Positions 53,073-62,006 of a stretch of 64,000 nucleotides of DNA are shown here, one piece after another. This DNA is from Bog-473 sp963737745. Its GTDB lineage: Bacteria; Actinomycetota; Acidimicrobiia; Acidimicrobiales; RAAP-2. Each line of letters starts with the position of its first letter. Positions within the stretch are counted from its first letter, which is position 1. The stretch is from NCBI GenBank assembly GCA_963737745.1, contig CAVTTR010000007.1, positions 372,001 to 436,000 of the forward strand. The letters are read 5' to 3'. Below the pieces are notes generated by a model. That model searched no databases. It worked only from the letters and a program-made list of their open reading frames with translations, and was not told where the DNA came from. The position numbers were made by a program, and so were the translations under genes.

Positions 53073-53234
53073 CCTCGCAGCGTACCGATCGAGCGTCAGT
53101 TCCCCGTTATAAAAACGCGAACGCTAGAACCCGCGCATTCCCCAAATACCTATAGCGACTCGCTGCCTTGTCACAGGATCCAGGAGCCAAAGAGCCCATC
53201 ACGCCCCCCCTTCGGACACCGCCCCCGTGAGACG

Positions 53235-54032
53235 ATGTTGTCCGTGACGCGTGGGGACATTGACGTAGAGATGGCGGGCGCGCTCATGGCCCGCTCAACT
53301 CGAATCGTGGTCCTCACGGGAGCGGGTATCTCCACCGATTCGGGCATTCCGGACTTCCGGGGGCCCAATGGAGTGTGGACAAAGGACCCCGCAGCCGAGA
53401 AAGCGGCCAACCTCGATACGTACATCCATGATGCCGAGGTCCGGCGTCGAACCTGGCAGAACCGGCTGAGGTCCCCCTTCTGGTTGGCCGAGCCCAACGA
53501 GGGCCACGCCGCGCTGGTAACGCTCGAGCGGGCAGGACGGCTCGACACGCTTGTCACTCAGAATATCGACGGCCTCCATCAAAAGGCAGGGTCGGACCCG
53601 GCGAGAATCATCGAGATTCACGGCAACTCCTCGCAGATCGTCTGCCTCCGTTGTGATCATCGCCAACCAGCGGAGCCAGTCCACGAGCGCGTGCGGAACG
53701 GAGAAGCAGATCCAAGCTGCATCGAGGTTGGCCCCGACGGATCGACGTGCGGGGGAATCTTGAAGTCGGCGACGATCAGCTTTGGTCAGAATCTCGTCGC
53801 GCATGACCTGCGGCGGGCCGAAGCAGCCGCCGGTGCGTGCGACCTCCTCCTGGCGGTGGGCTCCACACTCGCCGTCTTCCCAGCCGCCAACCTCGTCCCG
53901 ATTGCCGCTCGCTCCGGGGCAGGCGTCGTGATACTCAACGGTGCCCCCACCGATATGGATCCGCTGGCTGATGTCGTGGTCAACGGTCCCATCGGCGAGC
54001 TGTTACCGGCTCTGGTTGCGATGTGCAAGTAA
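53235..54032 (+). CDS. cobB: Sir2-family NAD-dependent protein deacylase
   Basis: A 265-aa sirtuin that removes acyl groups from lysines, consuming NAD+. Motifs are RIVVLTGAGISTDSGIPDFR, GPNGVWTKDP, TLVTQNIDGLHQKAGSDP, IIEIHGNSSQIVCLRC with catalytic His, a second Cys pair near DPSCIEVGPDGSTCGG, SFGQNLVAHDL, and AVGSTLAVFPAANLVP. The zinc pair spacing is longer than in E. coli CobB. ATG 53235 is chosen; inner starts are possible. It is read alone, convergent with a small membrane gene. Confidence 0.93.
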   Translation: MLSVTRGDIDVEMAGALMARSTRIVVLTGAGISTDSGIPDFRGPNGVWTKDPAAEKAANLDTYIHDAEVRRRTWQNRLRSPFWLAEPNEGHAALVTLERAGRLDTLVTQNIDGLHQKAGSDPARIIEIHGNSSQIVCLRCDHRQPAEPVHERVRNGEADPSCIEVGPDGSTCGGILKSATISFGQNLVAHDLRRAEAAAGACDLLLAVGSTLAVFPAANLVPIAARSGAGVVILNGAPTDMDPLADVVVNGPIGELLPALVAMCK

Positions 54033-54077
54033 GACACCCCGTAGGGAGATGGGGCAGCGCCGAGCGACGTAGCCCGG

Positions 54078-54206
54078 TTACTTCGCCTCGGACTTGGCCT
54101 TGCGCCGGGGTTTGAGGGCGAACCACCAGATGCTCGCCATCGTCCCCAGAATGCCGACCGTGGCGGCCACCGGCTTCACGACTTTTCGGGCCCCGCTCTT
54201 TGCCAT
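54078..54206 (-). CDS. Small single-pass membrane protein, hypothetical
   Basis: A 42-aa frame from ATG 54206: basic N terminus (MAKSGARKVVKPVAATVG), a hydrophobic helix (ILGTMASIWWFAL) and a basic tail (KPRRKAKSEAK). The positive residues on both flanks fit a small membrane protein. It lies 11 nt downstream of the gamma-glutamyl hydrolase on the same strand and may be cotranscribed with it. No family recognised. Confidence 0.5.
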   Translation of the reverse strand: MAKSGARKVVKPVAATVGILGTMASIWWFALKPRRKAKSEAK

Positions 54207-54217
54207 GGCTGCAGACA

Positions 54218-54973
54218 CTACAGCGGTGAGTGCGAGCGAGTGAGGGGGTGCTGGCTGCGGTAGCGGCCGGCCGCAGCCACCAGGGCGGCAAACGGTCGTT
54301 GGTCGTCGGCCTCTTCGGGGTGCCATTGCACTCCGACGACGAAGGTCGATCCAACAAGCTCCAGTGCCTCGACCACCCCATCGTCTGCTTTCCCGGTGGC
54401 GATCAGTCCTGTACCCAGGTCCTTGATCGCCTGGTGATGGGAGCACAGTGCGGTCGTCCGGTCGCCGAAGATCGCCGCGGCGTGGCTACCCGGCGTGCTT
54501 GTTACCTCGATCTCGCCGAAGACCAGGGGCGCCTGACGGTGACCGTCGTGGCCGACCACATTGGGCAGGTGCTGGTGCAAGGTGCCCCCTCGTTCGACAT
54601 TGAGGATCTGGCAACCCCGGCAAATGGCGAGCACGGGCAGATCCACCTTGAGCGCCGCCGCCAACAAGGCCCGTTCGCTTTGGTCACGGACGAGGTTGAC
54701 GCCGCCCACCTCGGGGTCGGCCGTTTCGTTGTAGGCCGCAGGGTCGACGTCTCCGCCACCGGTCAGGATCAGGCCATCCAGGACCCCGATCACCTCATCT
54801 GCACCGAAGCTGGGGTCGGTGGGGGCGGTGCGCAGCGGCGGAAGCAGAAGAGGGCGTCCACCGGCGGAGGCGACCAGTTCGTAGTACGACTGCGGCACTA
54901 CCCCGGCGCGGCGCTCCCATCCGCCCCACGCCACCCAGGCGGCGTAGGTCGAGATGCCAATGAGCGGGATCAC
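54218..54973 (-). CDS. puuD: Gamma-glutamyl-gamma-aminobutyrate hydrolase family protein (peptidase C26)
   Basis: A 251-aa class I glutamine amidotransferase-like hydrolase. It begins VIPLIGISTYAAWVAWGGWE at GTG 54973, with GLILTGGGDVDPAAYNE, nucleophile Cys in VLAICRGCQILNVERGG, NVVGHDGHR, and catalytic His in VGVQWHPEE. PuuD-type enzymes hydrolyse gamma-glutamyl-GABA to glutamate and GABA. It is divergent from a glutamine synthetase homologue (62 nt between starts), the arrangement expected for a gamma-glutamylated polyamine pathway. Confidence 0.88.
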   Translation of the reverse strand: MIPLIGISTYAAWVAWGGWERRAGVVPQSYYELVASAGGRPLLLPPLRTAPTDPSFGADEVIGVLDGLILTGGGDVDPAAYNETADPEVGGVNLVRDQSERALLAAALKVDLPVLAICRGCQILNVERGGTLHQHLPNVVGHDGHRQAPLVFGEIEVTSTPGSHAAAIFGDRTTALCSHHQAIKDLGTGLIATGKADDGVVEALELVGSTFVVGVQWHPEEADDQRPFAALVAAAGRYRSQHPLTRSHSPL

Positions 54974-55035
54974 ACGCTCAGCGTACAAAACGCGGCGCGG
55001 TTGGACGGATCCGCGCCGACACGCCATCATGCTTC

Positions 55036-56395
55036 ATGGCAGATCGAGAGCTCATCGCCAACGGGATCGCAGACGGATCAATCGACACCGTCATCGTCGC
55101 CTTTCCCGACATGCACGGCCGTCCGGTTGGGAAGCGAGTGACTCCGGACTTCTTCACCGAGCACGTGGGCCAGCACGGCATCGAGGTCTGTGACTACCTG
55201 CTGGCCGTCGACGTCGACATGAACCCCCTGCCGGGCTATCACTTCGCCAACTGGGACCTGGGCTACGGCGACATGCTCTGTCAACCCGACTACGACACGG
55301 CGCGCCGTATCCCCTGGCTCCCGGGCACCGCCATGGTCATCGGTGACCTGAGCGACGAGGAGGGGGCTCCGGTCGAGGTCTCGCCGCGGCAGATCTTGCG
55401 CCGGCAGATCGAGCGGGCGGCCGAGCGTGGCTATCGTGGTATTCAGCGCCACCGAACTCGAATTCTTCCTCTTTCGCGACACGTTCGAGGAGGCGCAGGA
55501 GAAAGGCTGGAGGGAGCTGACTCCGCACTCTTCGACCATTGAGGACTATCAACTCCTCCAGACGTCGCGCGAGGAGTACGTCCTCAAGCGCATTCGTCAA
55601 GAGATGTGCGCCGCCGACATCCCCGTCGAATTCTCCAAGGGCGAGGCCGGCCGGGGCCAGCACGAGGTCAATGTGACGTACGCCGGTGCTCTCGAAACCG
55701 CCGATCGCCACCTCGTCTTCAAAAACGGGATCAAGGAGATCGCGGCACAAGAGGGCCGGGCCGCCACCTTCATGGCCAAGTGGACGATGGACGATGTCGG
55801 GTCCTCCTGCCACGTGCACAACTCCCTGTGGGATGGCGACACGACCTCCCCGCTGATGGGCGATGCCTCCCATCCCACCGGGCTCTCCACGCTAGGACGC
55901 CAATTCCTGGCCGGCCAGCTCTATGCGGCGCGGCAGTTGGCCTGGTGCGCCGCACCGACGCTGAACTCGTACCGGCGCTATGTGCCCGGGAGCTGGGCCC
56001 CCACCGCCGTGGTGTGGGGTGAGGACAACCGCACGTGCGGCTTTCGGGTGGTCGGCCACGGCGCAGGGAGGCGCATCGAGTCGCGGGTCCCCGGGGCGGA
56101 CGTCAATCCGTACCTTGTCATCGCCGCCTGTATCGCCGCCGGTCTCTACGGCATCGACCACAAACTCGAGCTCCCCGACGCGTACCCGCGCAATGCCTAC
56201 GACGCCACCGATGTCACACGGATCCCCTCCACCCTGGTCGAAGCGATCGATGAGTTTGAGCACTCCGAGGTGGCCGCAGAGGCGTTCGGTCCCGCCGTGC
56301 ACCACCACCTCCTCAATACGGCTCAGCAGGAGTGGGCGGCTTCCAATCGTCACGTGTCGGATTGGGAGCTCCGCCGAAATTTCGAGCGGATGTAG
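55036..56395 (+). CDS. Glutamine synthetase family protein, probable gamma-glutamylpolyamine synthetase (frameshifted)
   Basis: A glutamine-synthetase fold ligase, about 452 aa when corrected. N-terminal beta-grasp: VIVAFPDMHGRPVGKRVTPD, LLAVDVDMNPLPGYHFANWD. Catalytic core: SATELEFFLF, FSKGEAGRGQHEVNVTYAGA, FMAKWTMDDVGSSCHVHNSL, TLNSYRRYVPGSWAPTAVVW and NRTCGFRVVGHG, then SRVPGADVNPYLVIAACIAA. One extra base near 55430-55445 splits the frame. It resembles GlnA-like polyamine- or ethanolamine-glutamylating enzymes more than housekeeping GlnA, and the divergent PuuD supports that. Substrate not proven. Confidence 0.87.
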
Positions 56396-56414
56396 GGCCT
56401 TTGCCTGGCGCGCC

Positions 56415-58112
56415 CTAGGGAGACAGGGCGGGTGCGGGCGGTGGCGTCGCAGGGAAGGAGATCTTGCGTGTGCCCGGTGGCGGATTCCAGCGAAACGCGA
56501 ACACCCCACCGTGTGTCGTGATCTGGTGCGCGTGGATGCTCCGCAAATAGGCGACGGCCGTCTTCGTCCCGGCCGGTGTGGCGAACTCGACGCCCTGGTC
56601 GGTCAGGATGAATATGACCTGATGATGGAAGACCGGCACCACCTGTCCGCCGTTGGAAATGTCCAAGAACGGGAAGACCAGGGCCCGGTTGGCGAATCGA
56701 CCCAAGACTCCCTGTGAGACAACGACCTCGTCCTGCTGCGGGATGACCGCCTCCACCTTGGCCAGCTGTGTGGCTGCGGCGCTGTCGACCACGAGGAACT
56801 GCGTGCGGGCCTGCGGGATGTACGTGGTGGCCAATACGAGCGATTGGATCACGATGGCCAGGCCCAGAGGCACGACGGCCCAACGGACAAGGCGAAACCG
56901 CGAGCGCGACAACCAGGCCAATGCCAGCGCGGTTCCAATCGGCACGAAGAAGTAGACGGGCAAGTTCTGAAAGGCAGAAATCGGACCCGAGAACACGGGC
57001 GAGATGTTGAGGTCGCTCGGTAACAGCACGGCCAACGTCACGGCCAGGGCGAGCGGGTTGACCAGGCCCAGGAGACCTGAGGATGCCACCATGCGGTAGG
57101 TCCAGAGCCAGCGGGTGCGCAATTCGTGCAGGCCCCGACTGGGATGCGTGAGCAGGCCGACAAGGATGGGACGCAGGCCGACATTGGCACTGGCCGTTGG
57201 ACCAGCCAGGTAGGCATAGTTGCTGATCAACGTGCCCACGGCTCCCCCAGCGGCGCTGATGACGGCGGCGCTGGCCGCACCCACGGCCACCAGGACTGCG
57301 CCGGCCCACCGCAGGTTGCGCCGGGCCAGAAACAGTCCGACCCCAAGTCCCACCAACCATGTCGCGGCCACATTGCCGCAGAGAACAACCGCGATGATCC
57401 AGATCACCGACCGGCGCCAATGCCCGAACCAGAGGTCGCGAGCGGCCATAAGAAGGAAGAACGTCGCCACGGCTTCGAGATGAAAATCAAAGGAGTCGGA
57501 CCACCAGACCCACGGGCTGGACACGAGAAGGACGAGCACCCCGATGCTCAGCGCCACTGGACCCGGGCTCCCGCGCATGCGATAGCGCGGCTTCACCGAG
57601 TCGTCACGAATCGGTCGTTGGAAGAGATCGACCACAAAGAGGAATGCCACGAGCGTCGAGCCGGCGGTGGCCAGATCCTGAATGATCAAAAGGTCGATGC
57701 TGTGGGGGTAGACCCACCACAGCAAGGCCAGGGGCCACATGATCACGGCAAAGTGATCGTGCAGGAACGGGTACCCGTAGTGCGGATAGTTGTGGGGGTT
57801 GATGGTGGAGTAGGGATTCAGATGGCCATGGGCGATCTGATTCCATCCCTGGTTGAAGACGCCGAAATCCAACGTCAGATCGAAGTGGGCATAGATGTGG
57901 GCGCTGTAGATGACCAGGACGACCGCTTGTGCCAACGCGGTGGCACCTCCAATGGTGCGGAGCAAGCGGAACGAGCGACGGGACGGCGGGGGGACCGACG
58001 ACGGCAGGGACGGGGGCGGACGCCTCGGCGACGGCGAGGGGGCAACAGAGTCTCCCGACGTATCGCTGACTGGTGTGGCCGATGCCTCCACGTCCGCCGC
58101 TCCCGATGTCAT
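56415..58112 (-). CDS. DUF2079 multipass membrane protein
   Basis: A 565-aa integral membrane protein. A Pro/Ser-rich cytoplasmic N terminus (about 45 residues) is followed by ten or so membrane segments. The DUF2079 signature is visible: HFDLTLDFGVFNQGWNQIAH, GYPFLHDHFAVIMWPLALLW, LIIQDLATAGSTLVAFLFVV and SDSFDFHLEAVATFFLLMAA. The fold is that of GT-C-like, dolichyl-phosphate-sugar-dependent glycosyltransferases. Its ATG overlaps the GT2 stop by 4 nt, so the GT2 enzyme may supply the lipid-linked sugar it uses (an inference). Confidence 0.85.
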   Translation of the reverse strand: MTSGAADVEASATPVSDTSGDSVAPSPSPRRPPPSLPSSVPPPSRRSFRLLRTIGGATALAQAVVLVIYSAHIYAHFDLTLDFGVFNQGWNQIAHGHLNPYSTINPHNYPHYGYPFLHDHFAVIMWPLALLWWVYPHSIDLLIIQDLATAGSTLVAFLFVVDLFQRPIRDDSVKPRYRMRGSPGPVALSIGVLVLLVSSPWVWWSDSFDFHLEAVATFFLLMAARDLWFGHWRRSVIWIIAVVLCGNVAATWLVGLGVGLFLARRNLRWAGAVLVAVGAASAAVISAAGGAVGTLISNYAYLAGPTASANVGLRPILVGLLTHPSRGLHELRTRWLWTYRMVASSGLLGLVNPLALAVTLAVLLPSDLNISPVFSGPISAFQNLPVYFFVPIGTALALAWLSRSRFRLVRWAVVPLGLAIVIQSLVLATTYIPQARTQFLVVDSAAATQLAKVEAVIPQQDEVVVSQGVLGRFANRALVFPFLDISNGGQVVPVFHHQVIFILTDQGVEFATPAGTKTAVAYLRSIHAHQITTHGGVFAFRWNPPPGTRKISFPATPPPAPALSP

Positions 58113-58909
58113 GGACTCGGGGTGCTCGTGTTCCGTTCGTCGAGATCCGCCTCGGGCAATTCCAGCGGTGGGATGCCCCGCTCGTCATAGAACCGCAGCA
58201 TGCGGAGGCGAATGAAGATCGCGACGGTGTCGGCGAGCATTCCCACGACTGTCCGCACCGAGATGGTGCTACGAAATCGCTGTCCGATACGGACGGGTGC
58301 CTCGAAAAGACGTCCGTAACCCATGTGGCGGGCGACCACAATCAACTCGAGGTCGAACGCGAATCGACGCTCGACCAACAGGGGGAGAACGGCCGACATG
58401 ACGTCGCGCTTTACCAACTTGATCCCCACCTGCGTGTCCCGCACTTCGAGGTGGAAGAGCATCCGCACAAGTTGTTGGTAGCCCCACGAGTACATGGCTC
58501 GAATCCACGGGTACTGCACTTCTGACATCGGGTGTCGCTTACTCCCGAGAATGATGTCGGGTTGGTACAGCTCCATGAGCGACACGAAGGACGAGAGAAA
58601 CTCGGGAGAGATGTCCCCGTCGGCATCGAGGAATCCGAGATAACGACCGCGCCCGAGCGCCAAGCCGACCTGCAGCGCTTGACCCTTGCCTTGGTTCTTG
58701 TCGAGCGCAACGCGCCGGACCACGTCGGGCGCCACTCCGTCAAGCGAGAGCTCGCTCCCGTCGGTCGATCCGTCCGAGACCGCGATGATCTCGAATGTGA
58801 CGTTGGAGTTCGTCAGCACCTCGACCATGTGCTCCACCGTGACGCGGAGGGAGGTCCCCGGGTTGTAGTAGGGCACGACGATGGTGACATCGAGCGTGGG
58901 CGCTGCCAT
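58109..58909 (-). CDS. Family 2 glycosyltransferase, polyprenyl-phosphate sugar synthase-like
   Basis: A 266-aa GT2 enzyme similar to dolichol-phosphate mannose synthases without C-terminal membrane helices. It has VTIVVPYYNPGTSLRVTVEH, IIAVSDGSTDGSE, VALDKNQGKGQALQVGLALG, RYLGFLDADGDISPEFLSSF (DxD), SKRHPMSEVQYPWIR and VRDTQVGIKLVKRDVM. It probably transfers a sugar from a nucleotide to polyprenyl phosphate. It is coupled (ATGA) to the DUF2079 membrane protein. The 160-nt spacer upstream holds nothing recognised. Confidence 0.87.
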   Translation of the reverse strand: MAAPTLDVTIVVPYYNPGTSLRVTVEHMVEVLTNSNVTFEIIAVSDGSTDGSELSLDGVAPDVVRRVALDKNQGKGQALQVGLALGRGRYLGFLDADGDISPEFLSSFVSLMELYQPDIILGSKRHPMSEVQYPWIRAMYSWGYQQLVRMLFHLEVRDTQVGIKLVKRDVMSAVLPLLVERRFAFDLELIVVARHMGYGRLFEAPVRIGQRFRSTISVRTVVGMLADTVAIFIRLRMLRFYDERGIPPLELPEADLDERNTSTPSP

Positions 58910-59069
58910 GGCGGAGGACGAGCGCGCCGCGTCCCGCGTTCGAGTGACGCTCCGGCGTAGGGGTGCCCGAATCCACCCGTGGTGGGCGGCGCCAGTCGGG
59001 GCGCTGGCGGGGTCTGTTCATAGAGAAAATCGCCATTCGTCCGGGAGGGAATCCGCGGTCTCGGCGAGA

Positions 59070-60728
59070 TTAGCCCACCGCCATGGAGATCGGATGGGAG
59101 CGGCGGTAGGTGAACGCCGCTCTCTCCTCACTCACCCGTCCATTCAGGCGCTTGTGGATGCCCTTGGTCTTTTCGTAGAGGCGCACGAACTCTTTGAGGA
59201 GCGGAGCGTAGACCGCGGTGGCGGCGGGATCGGGTGTGTAGACGGTCTTGACCGCCACCATGGCCGGAATGTCGCCCAACGTTATGTGGCCCAGGGCGAG
59301 ATGGGTGAGCAGACCGGCCCCGCGCACGTTGGCGAGAACGGGCTGATCGAGTTGGCGGATGGTGCGCCCCATCACGTCGGCATGCATCTGCGCCCACATA
59401 TCGGAATTGGCTCCCCCGCCGACAAACGCCAGGGAGTCGAATCGCCTCTTCGTGAATTTCTCGACGGCGCCGAGCAACCAGGCCGAGTTGAGGGCGACTC
59501 CCTCGAAGACGGCCCGCACCATGTCGGATCGGGTCGTCGAGAGCGAGATGTTGTGAAAGCCCGCTCTGATGGTGTGGTCGTCCACCGGCGAGCGCTCGCC
59601 GTTGAGCCAGGGAGTGAAGAGAACACCGTGAGACCCCGGGTCCACCCCGGCGGCCATGTCGTTCAACCGGGCGAAGAAGTCGGTCGGGGCAGGTACGTCC
59701 CGACCGAGGGCGTCCCCGGGGTAGAGGAGATTGTCGCGCAGCCAGGTCAGACAGGCGCCCCCCGTTTCATGTTCGTCGGCCACGAGATACCGGCCCGGAA
59801 GGCCCGAGGGAATGGAGGCGATATTGGTTAGAGCGTCGGTCTTCTTGAAGGGCACGTGGCAGCTGAGCCAGCTCGAGGTGCCGATATAGAGGTGCCCCGC
59901 GAAGTCTTCGACGGCGCCCGACCCCACGGCGGCCGAATGGAGATCCCCCATACCGGCCACGACGGGTGTTCCGGGTACCAGGCCGAACGCAGCCGCGGCC
60001 GCAGGCGTCAGGCCCCCGAGAATGCTGCCGGTCGGTACCAGCCCGGGGAGCGTGCGGCGCTCGAGCCCAGCCAATTCGAGCAGGCCGTCGTCATAGGCCA
60101 CCGCATGTATGTCCCGATTGTCGGTGACCCAGTGCAGAGTGATCGAGTCGTGCGAGGCCCACGCCAGCCCGGTGAGTCGGAGATTGAGGTAGTCGACGGG
60201 CTCGAGGAAGACGGCCGTGGCGGCGTACGTGTCTGGCCGCTCCTCACGCAGGAAGTGAATATGGCCCACCGGGTCCTTGCCCGAAAGGCTGGGAATCCCG
60301 CCGCTGTGCCGCACCCATTTGGCCGCCTTCGAAGCCGAATAGCCCTGCACGTTTACTGCGCCACGCACCAATCGCCGAACGGCACCGGCGCCCCGTGAGT
60401 CCATCCAGATGATGGCGGGGCCGAGGGCCTGGCCGTCCGCACCGACGGGCACGGTGCCCGACCATTGCGCGGTGCACCCCACGCCGACCACCCTTTCGGG
60501 CGGCACGCCAGACTCCGCCAGGGCTCGCCGACCGGCGGCAATTGTGGCGTCCCACCACTGCTGAGGATCCTGCTCGGCCGCGCCGTCTCCGCCTAGTCTC
60601 AGGGGGACCTTTTCGAATGCATGGGCGACGATGCGGCCCGCGGCCGATACCAGCGCCACCTTGGGCCCGCCTGTCCCGAGATCAATGGCGAGCGTGCACG
60701 TCTCCTCAGGCCCGGCAGTCGTGCGCAT
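59070..60728 (-). CDS. FGGY-family carbohydrate kinase (xylulokinase-like)
   Basis: A 552-aa kinase with the FGGY layout: ATP phosphate loop TLAIDLGTGGPKVALVSAAG, GVGCTAQWSGTVPV, AIIWMDSRGAGAVRRLV, the catalytic region PVVAGMGDLHSAAVGSGAVE, and adenosine motif LAFVGGGANSDMWAQMHADV. It phosphorylates a sugar or polyol; which one cannot be told, and there is no isomerase or transporter nearby. Length is slightly above xylulokinase. It stands alone between a spacer and yceI. Confidence 0.87.
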   Translation of the reverse strand: MRTTAGPEETCTLAIDLGTGGPKVALVSAAGRIVAHAFEKVPLRLGGDGAAEQDPQQWWDATIAAGRRALAESGVPPERVVGVGCTAQWSGTVPVGADGQALGPAIIWMDSRGAGAVRRLVRGAVNVQGYSASKAAKWVRHSGGIPSLSGKDPVGHIHFLREERPDTYAATAVFLEPVDYLNLRLTGLAWASHDSITLHWVTDNRDIHAVAYDDGLLELAGLERRTLPGLVPTGSILGGLTPAAAAAFGLVPGTPVVAGMGDLHSAAVGSGAVEDFAGHLYIGTSSWLSCHVPFKKTDALTNIASIPSGLPGRYLVADEHETGGACLTWLRDNLLYPGDALGRDVPAPTDFFARLNDMAAGVDPGSHGVLFTPWLNGERSPVDDHTIRAGFHNISLSTTRSDMVRAVFEGVALNSAWLLGAVEKFTKRRFDSLAFVGGGANSDMWAQMHADVMGRTIRQLDQPVLANVRGAGLLTHLALGHITLGDIPAMVAVKTVYTPDPAATAVYAPLLKEFVRLYEKTKGIHKRLNGRVSEERAAFTYRRSHPISMAVG

Positions 60729-60781
60729 GGCGGCGAAGCGTACCGCCGTCCCTGCGCACGACCGGGGGCCGTGCGGGCTAG

Positions 60782-61339
60782 CTACTCGGCCAAGCTCGCT
60801 TCTGCTTCGAGTTCGATCTTCACCTTGTTGCCGACCACGACGCTGCCATCGAGCAGGGAGTGGTTGAAGCTCACGCCGAAGTCGCGGCGGTCGATCTCAG
60901 CCGTGGCGGAGAACGCCACCACGGTCTTGCCCTCCTGCATGGATGGGCCTTCGCCCAGGTACTCCAGGTCGAAATCCACCGGCTTGGTGACACCGCGGAT
61001 GGTGAGGTCGGTCGAGAGCGTCCACTCGGTGTCCGTGATCTTCTTGAGCCCGGTGCTCTTCAGCGTGATGGTCGGATAGGTCTCTGCGTCGAAGAAGTCG
61101 TTCGTGCGCAAGTGGTCATCCCGCATGGACTGGTTGGTGTCGACGCTGGCTACCTTCGCCTCGGCCTCGAACGTGGAGTCCTCGGGGTTCTCGGCCACGG
61201 TGAACGTGCCGGAGAAGTCGGTGAAACGACCCCGGACCTTGGTCCCGATCAGGTGGCGAGCCACGAAACCGGCCTCCGCATGGGCCGGGTCGACGGTGTA
61301 CGTTCCCGGTTTGGGAAGGGTGACTGTTTCTGTTGGCAT
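60782..61339 (-). CDS. YceI family lipocalin-like protein
   Basis: A 185-aa YceI-domain protein, a beta-barrel that binds polyisoprenoid or similar lipids. It shows GTYTVDPAHAEAGFVARHLI, GRFTDFSGTFTVAENPEDST, SMRDDHLRTNDFFDAETYPT and GVTKPVDFDLEYLGEGP, then DRRDFGVSFN. There is no signal peptide, unlike E. coli YceI, so it is probably cytoplasmic. ATG 61339 has AGGAGG upstream. It is divergent from a MarR regulator, with an operator in its promoter. Confidence 0.92.
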   Translation of the reverse strand: MPTETVTLPKPGTYTVDPAHAEAGFVARHLIGTKVRGRFTDFSGTFTVAENPEDSTFEAEAKVASVDTNQSMRDDHLRTNDFFDAETYPTITLKSTGLKKITDTEWTLSTDLTIRGVTKPVDFDLEYLGEGPSMQEGKTVVAFSATAEIDRRDFGVSFNHSLLDGSVVVGNKVKIELEAEASLAE

Positions 61340-61363
61340 AGCGGCCTCCTATGGCGGTGGGTC

Positions 61364-61402
61364 TTTGACGAGATAGTATCTGACTGTACAGATACTTGTC
61401 AA
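61364..61402. promoter_or_regulatory. Divergent yceI/marR promoter with operator
   Basis: Toward yceI (minus): TTGACA (61402-61397), an 18-nt spacer, TACTAT (61378-61373). The spacer is filled by the inverted repeat GTATCTG-ACTGTA-CAGATAC (61376-61395). Toward marR (plus), TTGACG (61365-61370), 16 nt, TACAGA (61387-61392) overlaps the same repeat. Binding of a MarR dimer there would block both promoters. Confidence 0.65.
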
Positions 61403-61452
61403 TCAGGTAAACGGCGGTTCCTGGTAGAGTCGAGCAAGATTGAGGAGCACCT

Positions 61453-61992
61453 ATGAGCACCGTGGAATTCCCCGAGCAGGGTGAATGCGAGGTGGAGGAA
61501 ATAGCCGTCCCCGAGGGCGGCACCTGCGGTGTCCTCGATCAGATCGAGGACGAGCGGCTCCAGCTCATGGGTCTGCTGATGCGCTCGCACCGCCGACTGG
61601 CCGACGTGCTGGGGCGTGAGCTCGAGCGTTCCGTCGGCATACCTCTGGTCTGGTTCGACGTCCTCATCCATGTGCGAGGCGCCGACGGAGGCCGTTTGAC
61701 CATGAGCAGGCTGAGCGCGGAGGTGGCGCTCACCACGGGCGGGGTCACCCGCTTGGTGGACCGGATGGTCGAGGCCGGCCTGGTCGCCCGGGAGAACTGC
61801 CCCTCGGATCGCAGGAGTGTGCACGTGGTGCTCACCCCGGCCGGGGAATCGACCCTCGGTCAGGCCATCGGCGAGCATATCGACGGGATCGATCGCCACC
61901 TCTTCACACCGCTCGACGCGGCGGATCGAGCCGCACTCTCGGTGGCTCTGGAAAAACTCCTTCACGGCGCCCCGCGCCACAGCGAGGGCTGA
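61453..61992 (+). CDS. MarR family transcriptional regulator
   Basis: A 179-aa winged-helix repressor. The DNA-binding region is LTMSRLSAEVALTTGGVTRL, then VDRMVEAGLVARENCPSDRR, a wing typical of MarR, and VHVVLTPAGESTLGQAIGEH. The N-terminal 25 residues are acidic and include one Cys at GGTCGVLD, with a second possible redox or ligand site not evident. Start ATG 61453 has GAGGAG upstream. It probably regulates yceI and itself. It converges on ileS with 14 nt between stops. Confidence 0.9.
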   Translation: MSTVEFPEQGECEVEEIAVPEGGTCGVLDQIEDERLQLMGLLMRSHRRLADVLGRELERSVGIPLVWFDVLIHVRGADGGRLTMSRLSAEVALTTGGVTRLVDRMVEAGLVARENCPSDRRSVHVVLTPAGESTLGQAIGEHIDGIDRHLFTPLDAADRAALSVALEKLLHGAPRHSEG

Positions 61993-62006
61993 GCCCTCGG
62001 CCTCGG

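Noticed and set aside
10713..55445. Programmed ribosomal frameshifting as explanation of the frame breaks
   Set aside because: Sites share no slippery heptamer or common downstream structure and occur in genes not known to use frameshifting; sequence error is simpler.
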